A stretch of DNA of 64,000 bases from Cristatella mucedo. Its lineage: Eukaryota; Bryozoa; Phylactolaemata; Cristatellidae. The notes below the pieces were generated by a model. That model was not told the DNA's origin. It did no database searches and saw only the letters and a list, made by a program, of their open reading frames with translations. The DNA is taken from contig WPIO01000114.1 of NCBI GenBank assembly GCA_009760855.2, positions 125,001 to 189,000 on the forward strand. Reading direction: 5' to 3'. Numbering within the stretch: the stretch's first letter is position 1; each line of letters opens with the position of its first letter. Below, piece by piece: positions 55,092 through 64,000 of the stretch. The translations under genes were made by a program, and so were the position numbers.

Positions 55092-58000
55092 CTACGAGAA
55101 CACGGCACACGGCTAGGTTACTGGCTTGGCTAGCTAAAAGTGTGACGAGGCAGCAGAGATTGAGCAACATCACCATCGGCCGCCGCCCCCAAAGGTGCTC
55201 AGTCAGCGCTTAACTCACGTCTGCCGGGATTAGTAGCGGTGTCAGCAGGATGTGCAGCGACAGCCAGGGGGCCAGCAGCAGGTGGCATAGAAAGCCAGCA
55301 GGCTAGAATGCTTGGGGGCAATGTCGGCCGGCACACTGTATTGCATGCCAAAATTCGACTGGATCGGCAGCAACACCGGAAGCATTGGAAGCCACTGCTG
55401 TCGACAATCGACCATCTCGTCCATTGCTCCCAAGCTAGCTCCTTACCTAATGATCCCTGTGATGATCTTGCGGATCACTTCTCTAGTTTCTTTGTTCAGG
55501 AGATAGAAAAGATCAGGGAGTCCATCCCTACGATGGCAGCATCCCCCCTAGAATGCTGTCCCTCAGTGTCCTTGCAGCTCCTCAATGTCTACACTCCAGT
55601 AGGTCACTAGTGACCTCGTCCTGAAGTTCATATCCCAATCAAAGAAGACAACTAGTCCTTTGGACCCTATTCCCACTGTCCTGCTTCTACGATGTATTGA
55701 TCTGCTGTTGCCATGCATAACAAACATCCTAAATATTTCATTAGCCTCAGTTCATGCATATCCCAGCACTTCTCAAAAAGGGTGTGATCTGGCTACTACT
55801 CAAGAACGCAACACTAAAGTAAGAGAACTTGAGAAACTTTCGTCTAGTCTTCTTTCTACCGTCCTATCAAAGACAGTGGAACGAGTCGTGGCAGACCAGC
55901 TGAACTTATATACTGAAACTTCAAACCTTGCTAGCAAGTTCCAGTCTGGTTTTAGAGAAGAATGCAGACATGGGTAGAGTATCTCTGCTTGTTTTGCTCG
56001 ATCTTTCGGCAGGTTTTGATACTATCGATCACCAAGCCTTCTTAAGTGCCTCTCACTGCATTGTAATGGTTCAGGCCCTATCTCAGTGAGAGACTCCAGA
56101 GTATTGATACGAATGGACAAAGATCATCCGAGGAACCTCTGAAATATGGGGTACCTCTGGGCTCCATGCTTGGTCCTGTTCTGTTCATGGTTTATACTCT
56201 TCCTCTTGCCGGTGTGATTGCCAAGCACTAGGCTTTCACTTCTATTCGGATGACACTCGGTTGAACCTTTGCTTTGATCCCTCTCAGTCATCCACTATGT
56301 CGAATTCTCTAAACTGTCTTGCTGCATGCATTGATGACATCCGCAAACTGGAATCTGCAAAATCCTCAAAATGGATGGCAGCAAATTCTCTACAATCAAG
56401 TCTGCCTACTTTCAGCTACATAACATTGCTGAAATTTGGGCTTGTTTAGACACGGATACCACATTTAAGTTGGTCCATGCATTTATGAAATCCCGTCTTC
56501 ACTTCTGTAACTCACTGCTTGCTGGTCTACCTGCATTTGCAATCAGGCGCTTACAGCTGGTGCAAAACTCTACAGCTAAGCTTGTCTGTCGTGAGTGACG
56601 CAGTTGCCACAATCACACCACTTCTTGTCGACCTTCACTGGTTCCCGGTCAAGCAATGCATCGACTTCAAGGTTTTGTCACTCACTTTTAGGTCCCTTCA
56701 TTCTTTGGCTCTAGATTACCTATAAGATCTACTTCCCCACCAGGCCCACCTGCCCCGTCGTACCACCTGCTTTTCGGAATCTACTGTTTACCTATACCTC
56801 GTACAAACCTCAGTTCTTTGGAGACCATACCTTTAGTTCATATGCTCTCAAAGCCTGGAATTCACTCCCGACTTTCGTCACAATATCTCCTGACTTGTTA
56901 ACATTTAAAAAGAAACTAAAAACGAATCTATTTACCACAGTATTTAGTGGGTCACTGTGATTAGTTCTTTATGTTCTTATAGGTGCTGACACTGTGTATG
57001 CTGCCACTAACCACACTTGTATGCTGACCCTGTGCATGTCACCCCTAACCATGTTTACCCTTGTTGTTTATCGAGCATGCATGCAATAACCACCCGATCG
57101 TGTTTCCTTTGCAGCAAATGCAAAGCGCCTAGAAAGAGATTGAGTTCTCTGAGGGTGCTTATCAAGTGTGGTATTATTATTATTAACATTATTATTATTA
57201 TTCTAAACCTGGAAGCAGGATACTACCAACCCCCACAGTCGTACGGGGAAATGGGCCAGCTGGTATCATGACCACCATGGTTGCTGCCCCATTCTCTAAA
57301 GCTGGCCTGTCAAGCCAACAGCAACCCAACACTGGCTGCATTAATAATAATAGTAATAATAGTTTGTATAGAATATTTCTAGTGCTTCGATCAACCACTC
57401 CCAGCGCTTGCGTGCGTGCGCTACTGCCCTGCCCCCACGTCCTCTTGCAGAGCTGCTCCGGCATTGCAACAGCTGGCAGTAGTGTGGATAGATAGCCATC
57501 TGCTACTCTACGGAGCATCAAAGGAGACTAAGCTCAGGGGTCACGCCGGAAGGTTTCTACAGTGCAACGAAAGTCTTCGGCTTCTGGTACACATATTCGG
57601 TTGCCAATCAACTCCACCACTCGCCAACAAATAGAAAGTGTGAGAGAAAAATGGAGCGGATGAGTCTGGAGCGTCGAGTTTGGAAATGAGAACGATCATG
57701 GAACGAGCAGTACACCGGAAACGTTGGAAAGGATGTGCTACAGTCGGCAGCAGGAGAGAAGATGTCCAGGCGCACAAATTGAAGAGGTGAGACCCTGGGG
57801 GCAGGCACAAGCAGGCTGACAACGGTGTGCCACAGTTCCACCTGGGTACAAAGGAGTTGGAAAAGATACACCCGAGTTGACAGGCAAATGAGACCAGATG
57901 CCCTTGCATAAGAATCTCGGAGGCGAGCTCCAGTGTGTCAGGGTCGTACCATTGGTGGGTGAGTGGGTGGATGGATGGGTGGGTGGATGGATGGGTGGGT

Positions 58001-60830
58001 GGATGGATGGGTGGGTGGATGGATGGGTGGGTGGATGGATGGGTGGGTGGATGGATGGGTGGGTGGATGGATGGGTGGGTGGATGGATGGATGGATGGGT
58101 GGGTGGATGGATGGATGGATGGTGGGTGGATGGATGGGTGGGTGGATGGATAGGTGAGTGGATGGATGGATGTGTGGACGGATGGGTGGGTGGGTTGGTG
58201 AGGGGCCCAACACAAAATCCCACCAGCTGCTTCCCCCACCCCCTGTTGGACAGCTGGCAGCCGAAGGTCTCGGTTCAGGGCCAGCTGCAGGTGCTGAAAA
58301 CAGACCTGCAGGCAGAAGAAAAGTGAACTTGCCCCCTGACCCTGACAGCAACTGACATCAAGTGACGAAGTCGGCTGGAAGACAGAGACAACGGTTTGCT
58401 TTTTCTCCACGAACCCAGGTAGTGCTGACCAGAGAGCTGAGCCCGCCATCTTTAATAGCCGAGATACAACATTTGCATGTCACCCTAACAGAACTAGATA
58501 ACTTTCTAGGCATTTCAATCTCGAAAGGAAGTAAGGCAACTGACCATGCATGGATAACAGGCAAATCTCAGCATGCATTCACACGGTAAAGGCCAGTCAC
58601 ACCTGAGGAGCATACGCTGTGAGCGGCAGGTTGGCTCCTTGCTTCTTTTTTTTCTAAATGCCATTCAGTGAGGGAGGATGCTTTGGTATCAGCCTGCACT
58701 AGATTCTAAGCTTTGGGAGCGCATGAGCTGACGGCATGGTCTCCACAGGATCTGAGGTTGGATCTTGATGTTAGACATGGAGGTACAGCAAGGAACAGAT
58801 GCAGATGAGTCCAAAGGGTGTTGACTTGTGATGGACTCTCCGGTATTGTGTATTTTCTTGACAAAGAAGAAGCAAAAACAATCAATCTGCTCGATCACCA
58901 CAAGGATTGCAGGTATGATGCTGAGCTGAGAGGTTATGGAGACTATTGATGGCGAACATCTGCATTTCTAAATTGTGCATCTGTAACTCCACTCGGGTTG
59001 TATAGATGCTACACTTGGCCTTAGCTAGGATAGATTGGTAAGACCAAGAATCGTCCCCAGAACTGTATGCCAATCGATGGAGTCACTCCTAATCGTGAGC
59101 AGAATTTCTCATGGCTAATTTAAAGTTAGCAGTAAGTTACAGAGAAACTGTTTTTTCGAGCATCATTAATATGTCATTAGTCTCAGGTCAGGTCCCAGCA
59201 CCTTTCAAAAAAGCTGTAGTCAGGCCACTTCTCAAGAAAGCTACACTAGACCAAGAGAACTTAAGCAACTACCGCCCAGTCTCCCTTCTACCATTCCTAT
59301 CAAAGACACTGGAACGGGTCGTGGCAGACCAGCTGAACTCATATATCGAAACCTCACACCTTGCTAGTAAGTTCCAGTCTGGCTTTAGAGCTAATCACTC
59401 CACAGAGTCAGCATTGCTTCGGGTATACAACGACCTACTTAGGAATGCAGACATGGGTAGAGTGTCTCTTCTTGTTTTGCTCGATCTTTCGGCAGCTTTT
59501 GATACCATCGATCACAAAGTACTTCTAGAGCGCCTCTCATCTCGCCTGGGCATCACTGGCACTGCTCTGCAGTGGTTCAGGTCCTATCTCAGTGGGAGAC
59601 TCCAGAGTATTGACGTGAATGGACAAAGATCATCTGAAGTACCTCTAAAATATGGAGTACCTCAGGGCTCTGTGCTAGGTCCGGTTCTTTTCACCGTTTA
59701 TACTCTCCCTCTCGCTGATGTGATTGCCAAGCACAATCTAGGCTTTCACTTCTACGCGGATGACACTCAGTTGTACCTTTGCTTTGATCCCTCCCAGCCT
59801 TCGAGCACCTCAAATTCTCTCAACTCACTTGCTGCATGCATTGATGACATCCGATCATGGATGGCAGCAAATTTTCTAAAACTAAACGATGATAAAACTA
59901 ACTTACTAGTTATGGGCAAACCTAGTGTGATTCAGAAATTGGAAAGGCTGACTTTCAAAATTGGCTCTGCCAGCATATCTCCAGTTGAATCAGCTCGAAA
60001 TCTAGGTGTCATATTCCAAAGTGACCTCTCGTTAGACGACCACATCAGCTCCACAGTCAAATCAGCCTATTTTCAGCTTCATAACATTGCTAAAATTAGG
60101 GCTTGTTTAGATAAGGATACCACGTCAAAGTTGGTCCATGCATTCGTGACATCTCGTCTCGACTTCTGCAACTCACTGCTTACTGGCCTACCAGCATGTG
60201 CGATCAGGCGATTGCAGCTGGTGCAAAACTCTGCAGCTAGGCTTGTCTGTCGTGAGCGTCGCAGTTGCCACATTACTCCACTTCTCGCCGACCTGCACTG
60301 GCTACCAGTGAAGCAACGGATTGACTTCAAGGTTTTGTCGCTCACTTTTAGGTCTCTTCATTCTATGGCTCCAGCCTATCTTTCAGATATACTACCCCAT
60401 CAGGCCAAGCATCGTACCACTCGCTTTTCGGAATCCAACAGTCTAGAAATACCTCGTACAAACCTTAAATCCTTTGGAGACCGTGCATTTAGCTCGTATG
60501 CTCCCAAAGCCTGGAACTCCCTACCGACCTGCGTCAGAACATCCCCTGACCCGACCACATTTAAAAGAAACTTAAAAACACCTATTTAGGACAGCATTTA
60601 GTGGGCCCCTGTGATTCGTCCTTGTTGTGCTTATGCGTGCTGACACTGTGCATGCTGCCACTAACCACATTTGCATGCTGACCCTGTGCATGTCACCCCT
60701 AACCATATTGTTCATTTTGTTCGTTTTTCAAGCATGATTTTACTTACTATTCTATTGCGTATCACTTTGCAGCAAATGTAAAGCGCCTAGAAAGAGATTA
60801 AGTTCTCTGAGGGCGCTTTATCAAGTGCAA

Positions 60831-60861
<31 letters not shown>

Positions 60862-62761
60862 AGCTTGTGCTTACCATGCTTACCAACGCTTGTGCTTCCC
60901 TACCATGGCTAGTTTGAAATCTGCAATAAACATGTCACCTGGGCTAAGTCATACATTGCGCTGAGTCGGAGGTGAAAACCTATCCACAAAATTGGTTGGT
61001 GTCGCGTTGCAGCATTCCACCAGTGACAAGAGGTGGGATCGAGAATTTAGTAGGAGTGAGGAAGACAGTTTTCCAGATAGCATCGATGTCAATGGTTTCA
61101 CGGTTTTGCAATACACAGACGATTTGCGATACAGAAGGGGACACAAACTGCAGAGGGAATGAGATCTGCAGGTTAGTCGAGGGCGGTAATAATAATACAA
61201 GGAAATTCATGAATTTAATCACAGGTAATATTTGATCGAGAATGTGACATTTGATGTGCATGAGGCCATGCACATGAGACAGATGAGAAAATGAATTAGC
61301 AATGCACGAAATTCGGCAAATGGAGGGCCAGACATGTTATCAAGAGGAATGTTAAAATCACCTAGTATGAGAATGGGCCGATTTCTGAAACACGGAATCT
61401 GTACTGCAGATGTGAATGCAGGCTGACCGATGGATCCACATTGACATAGTCATAGAAAATGCATATCGCGTGAGAGACAGAGACCAGCTAAGAGTCCTGT
61501 CAAGCATAAGCTGCGAGTAAAGGATTAAGTGTTAGTGTGTCACTAGCCCTGCCTCTGGCAAGGTGAGGAGAATAGCAAACCAAGGCAAAATATGCATAGA
61601 AAGCCAAGCTCCTAAGCGACTGCACAGTAGGCAAGACAACGCCAGAGTACAATCTTGGGCCACGCGTTATGAACCAACAGCAACGTAACGATCAAGATCA
61701 CAAATGAACTGGATGACCGGATAACCCACACAGCAAACAATGGACCCGAAAAGTCCTAGGAGCTCCTTTCCACAGCCAAATCTTGCTAAACTGAATCCGA
61801 GATGGCTAACGCAAATGCATCCACAAACATGAAGCCATTATGGACTGCTTAAAAAAGAAGGAAACTGGAAGCAAAAAGGAGACGCTCATGGACTGCTCGG
61901 TGTCCGATGGTAAGTTACAGCCTGAAAGTCAAGCAGCATACATGGATTTGAACGAGACACAACACGACTGAAGGACCAATGCGCCATTTAAAAGGCCGCC
62001 GAGATATCCATTCAATGCAAAATAATATGAACGGCTTCGGCGAGCGTGTGCTGAAGTTAGGACTCGGGTAGCAGATTCACGGTCTGACGGAAAATTAGCA
62101 CAAGCCTCCATTGCGGTGGTAGAAAGACGAGAATCGCGGGTAAGATGCTGGGCTGAGAGTGGTTAATGAATAAATGGTCAACATCTGCACTTCATCATTG
62201 TGCATCTGTGATTCCACGAGGGTCATAGAGAAGCTAAACTTAGCCTTAGTTAGGATGGATGGATACAACCTACAACATAACAGCACACAAGAAACATCCT
62301 AAGTAAAATTTCTCATGATTTTCCGGGTTTGCATCGTAGCAGTGGTAGCAAGATAGTGATTTGTGACCATAGTACTGCCTAAAACCGTATGGTTCATGCA
62401 TTGCTAGTTTATATTAAGTTACTACAGCACGTTGATCCGGATTACGGTTGATCCGGCTTCCGGTCTCTCCGATTACTTTGGCTTGATTAATGCCAATAGC
62501 TTTTTCTAACTGTAGACTATGTACAGAGACAACAGTGGCATAAACAGCAGCAACGGCTAAGTGACAGCAAGGCATTTGCAGAGGCCTCACCCCAGTGTTG
62601 CAGCCTATGTCTAGAAGTAGAACATCTTTCTCTGTGCATAGGCCTGGTAGGTCTTCTTTTATGTCCTGTGGCAGCAGCTTTGATCGATTAACAACCGGAT
62701 TGAACTTGTAGTAATAGAGAAAATTGCCATGCTGAGCTAATCCAGGCTCCCATGCGGCCAT
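54483..62761 (-). CDS. BCDIN3D: BCDIN3D-like RNA 5'-monophosphate methyltransferase, two-exon gene
   Basis: Exon 1 (62761-62591, 57 codons) and exon 2 (55091-54483, 202 codons plus stop) join in phase 0 as GCNTG|ELTVA, giving 259 residues; the human protein is about 290. Landmarks: [10 protein letters not shown] near residue 14; DIGCNTG 51-57 (SAM-binding motif I); GVDLDP 81-86; [10 protein letters not shown] 135-144 and QPWQCY 166-171 (Bin3 family signature); [13 protein letters not shown] near the end. Human BCDIN3D methylates the 5'-monophosphate of tRNA-His and has been reported to act on some pre-miRNAs, using SAM. An Arg-rich then Asp-rich insert (about 175-205) replaces a shorter linker. 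The start is the ATG in CCGGCCATGGCC, preceded in frame by TAA. The intron (55092-62590) is filled with LINEs and a minisatellite. Confidence 0.92.
55350..57195 (+). pseudogene. Family A-like LINE copy, old, in BCDIN3D intron
   Basis: Plus strand: linker ([20 protein letters not shown]), [41 protein letters not shown] deletion after KFQSGFR removes the [10 protein letters not shown] block. Motif A, B ([12 protein letters not shown]-like) and C follow in changing frames, then the thumb, 3' UTR, stem-loop and ATTATTATT tail at 57170-57200. Many frameshifts. Antisense to the host gene. Confidence 0.85.
57550..57950 (-). pseudogene. Family B LINE 3' coding fragment, diverged
   Basis: Minus-strand words [18 protein letters not shown] and [13 protein letters not shown] parallel the FSAVLSRYFCSTHYL end of family B, followed upstream by a CGGAGGCGAGCTCCAGTG block (about 57916-57933). 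Confidence 0.5.
57955..58196. repeat. (GGATGGATGGGTGGGT)n minisatellite
   Basis: About 240 bp built from GGAT and GGGT tetramers with a higher-order period near 16 bp. The plus strand is G-rich with no C for long stretches. His-Pro-Ser frames on the minus strand are artefacts. Confidence 0.97.
58200..58640. other. Unassigned part of BCDIN3D intron
   Basis: No recognised feature. Confidence 0.4.
58650..59110 (-). pseudogene. Family D LINE linker fragment (left part of a split element)
   Basis: In reverse: [20 protein letters not shown] and [18 protein letters not shown], equivalent to A-1 at 3470-3590. The first about 110 bp (58650-58760) match a C-terminal block instead, so a rearrangement is present. 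Confidence 0.6.
59162..60862 (+). mobile_element. Family A LINE copy A-12, longest open reverse transcriptase
   Basis: The open frame 59111-60589 covers the linker ([20 protein letters not shown]), [31 protein letters not shown] (motif A), [14 protein letters not shown] (B), [12 protein letters not shown] (C), [13 protein letters not shown] (D) and the thumb ([32 protein letters not shown]). A 2-base loss near 60582 ends the frame about ten residues early. Then come the 3' UTR, the stem-loop (about 60779-60822) and a long (ATT)n ending at 60862. The endonuclease is absent, so the copy was 5'-truncated at about 59162. The RT catalytic triad positions (Asp in motif A; Asp-Asp in YADD) are intact. 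Confidence 0.92.
60779..60862 (+). other. Family A LINE 3' stem-loop and (ATT)n tail, reference copy
   Basis: AAAGCGCC (60779 on) pairs with GGCGCTTT (about 60814-60821), with an inner AGAGA/TCTCT pair between them, followed by ATCAAGTGCAATATT and (ATT)n. The same structure ends every A copy in the window, and 3' stem-loops of this kind are the RT recognition site in related LINEs. Confidence 0.85.
60890..61440 (-). pseudogene. Family D LINE endonuclease fragment (right part of a split element)
   Basis: In reverse it aligns with A-1 at 3840-4190: GATGTGCATGAGGCCATGCA, AATGCACGAAATTCGGC, GTTATCAAGAGGAATGTTAA, CACCTAGTATGAGAATGGG. The last gives a GDFN-like core with better spacing than A-1. 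It continues the element begun at 58650. Confidence 0.65.
61445..62090. other. Unassigned part of BCDIN3D intron
   Basis: No recognised feature. Confidence 0.4.
62095..62320 (-). pseudogene. Second family D LINE linker fragment
   Basis: In reverse, [20 protein letters not shown] and [18 protein letters not shown], a second copy of the block at 58900-59080, ending about 270 bp before exon 1. Confidence 0.6.
62591..62761 (-). CDS. BCDIN3D: BCDIN3D exon 1
   Basis: 171 nt from ATG 62761-62759 to donor CTGGG|GTGAGG. Encodes the N-terminal region and SAM motif I. Confidence 0.9.
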
Positions 62762-63179
62762 GGCCGGATGCAACTTTTAAGTTACAGCGACTCCATTGGC
62801 AAGCATTGACCACCACGCCCACGACTTGAGTTCCGGCTGATTGAATTTGTGCTCACAGCTCTGTAAATAAAGTGAATTATTTCCTGAACGGCAAAAACTT
62901 TCTCTGATTATATAAATAAATTGCCATTGGTAATACAAAACGAATCTGATCCGATCACACAGTCTGCTAAAAAGCAAGCGCCAGGTATGTATTGGATATA
63001 ACAATTAAAAACTGGCAATTAGCGGCATAACAAAAAGGTTACCTGATTTAGCAGACTGCTTTACACAAATTCAAATAAGCTTTAAATTTATATCGCTAAT
63101 GCTTTCAGTGGGCAATGCGGGATCACCTAATGGAGGACTCAAATCCGCTACTTGGTTCTTGAATGAAAAGCCAGCTTAC

Positions 63180-63290
63180 CCTGTGGGCGTGGTCAAGCCC
63201 ACAATCCTGTTCCGCCCCAGCTGGACTCACACCACTCCGCCCGGCCCACGGGCGCGCTGAGTACCGCCTCATTAGACGCTGCAGCAGTTT
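63180..63290 (-). promoter_or_regulatory. Candidate BCDIN3D promoter with GC boxes
   Basis: On the minus strand GGGCGGAGTGG and GGGGCGGAAC motifs (Sp1-like) lie 420-480 nt upstream of the start codon, with further CGCGCCCG sequence. No TATA box was seen. Inferred from position and motif only. Confidence 0.35.
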
Positions 63291-63401
63291 GACAGTATCG
63301 GCTAACTGAGCTGGATTTAATTGGAACGGGTCAGCTGTGGTCGCGTGACCCGCTAGTCCTGCATCAGGGAACTTTCTGCCTGTGCGGCTGCCTTACGCAC
63401 A

Positions 63402-63403
63402 CT

Positions 63404-63473
<70 letters not shown>
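63402..63473. repeat. (CT)n microsatellite
   Basis: About 70 bp of CT. Confidence 0.97.
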
Positions 63474-63474
<1 letters not shown>

Positions 63475-63476
<2 letters not shown>

Positions 63477-64000
63477 TTTCTCTTCTCTCCGCGCGTTCCG
63501 GAGCTGCTTCCACGATAGCTTCTACATCCGTATGCACGCTGGCTCTCTCGTGCTTGCCTGCGTACGATACGATACAATACAGCTGTCATCGTCAGTACAA
63601 CAACTCACTTGTGGGGGTTCCTACTTCGTCGAGCCGCCATCTACGCCCGAACCCCTACAATCCCTATGCTAAGATTCTGAGAACATCGTGCTACTTTCTC
63701 AAGCCATTTTATGTATTGCATTATAATTTAGAATATATATCAGTAGTCGATCCAATTTAGAATGATGCATTAAAGTATTTATTTCGCTACAATTCAGACC
63801 TCAATCTGAGCTAATTATGGTAAAAAGCTCCGGTCCGAAAAATCCACGCTCTCTCCACTGAGAGGCAAGATAGAACCTGAAAAATCTTAGGTTTTTAGTG
63901 AGTATTAGTCTAACAAATACCGCTGAGCTCAGGAATAGCACGATTCAGCCTTCCAGAAGTACATCTGTGAAAACAACTGCCATCAACGTCGGAAGTCTTT
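63475..64000. other. Unassigned right edge
   Basis: A short CGTACGATACGATACAATAC iteration near 63561; no supported gene. Confidence 0.4.

Noticed and set aside
57541-58449. 302-codon minus-strand frame with His-Pro-Ser repeats
   Set aside because: Product of the GGAT/GGGT minisatellite joined to a decayed LINE B fragment.

Overview
The window is from an animal nuclear genome, most likely an invertebrate; the species cannot be named from the sequence. The evidence is two spliced protein-coding genes with GT-AG introns, one of them the animal RNA methyltransferase BCDIN3D, in a background saturated with non-LTR retrotransposons of the CR1/L2/Rex type, tRNA-derived SINEs, LTR elements, a decayed PIF/Harbinger DNA transposon and long micro- and minisatellites. 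Nothing looks bacterial, viral or organellar.

Host genes. (1) On the minus strand, 19165 to 6987, I assembled nine exons that join in phase into a 516-residue precursor of an M4 (thermolysin/pseudolysin/vibriolysin-type) metallopeptidase: signal peptide, FTP and PepSY propeptide domains, then a complete catalytic domain with HEISH, the third zinc ligand in NEAFSD exactly 20 residues later, and the second catalytic histidine in DIHYSSG. M4 is best known as a secreted bacterial family, so a fully intron-split animal copy is the most interesting object here. (2) On the minus strand, 62761 to 54483, a two-exon BCDIN3D-like RNA 5'-monophosphate methyltransferase (259 residues) has one 7.5 kb intron filled with retrotransposons. 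A weaker trypsin-like (S1) exon lies at 32312-32593, and an unrecognised segment is duplicated at 24.4 kb and 33.1 kb.

Mobile DNA. 'Family A' LINE is present in a dozen or more copies on both strands. The fullest is 1500-4790 (endonuclease plus reverse transcriptase, broken); the copy with the longest open RT is 59162-60862. All A copies end in the same nested stem-loop followed by (ATT)n. 'Family B' LINE has a different 3' end (1-945, 5820-6262, 22145-23525, 38775-39045, 57550-57950). Older relatives ('C', 'D') are at 14665-14995, 40540-41640, 47755-48500, 52683-53205, 58650-59110, 60890-61440 and 62095-62320. SINE1 is a tRNA-derived SINE ending in GGCTGTTAAATCAGC-like sequence. SINE2 has a tRNA-Leu/Ser-like head and a tail resembling the family A LINE tail, so it probably uses that LINE's machinery. 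A 2.5 kb non-autonomous LTR retrotransposon (44444-46915) has an initiator-tRNA-Met-type primer site.

Layout: 0-6.5 kb LINE B and A; 6.5-19.2 kb the M4 gene with LINEs in its introns, CpG-rich at its 5' end; 19.5-22 kb simple CT tracts and a CpG-rich block; 22-44 kb LINE, SINE, Harbinger and candidate solo-LTR mosaic with a minisatellite; 44.4-46.9 kb LTR element; 47-53 kb diverged LINEs, SINEs, a CT-type minisatellite and an (AT)n block; 54.4-63.3 kb the BCDIN3D gene; 63.3-64 kb unassigned. All functional calls are by eye from motifs; no alignments or searches were run.
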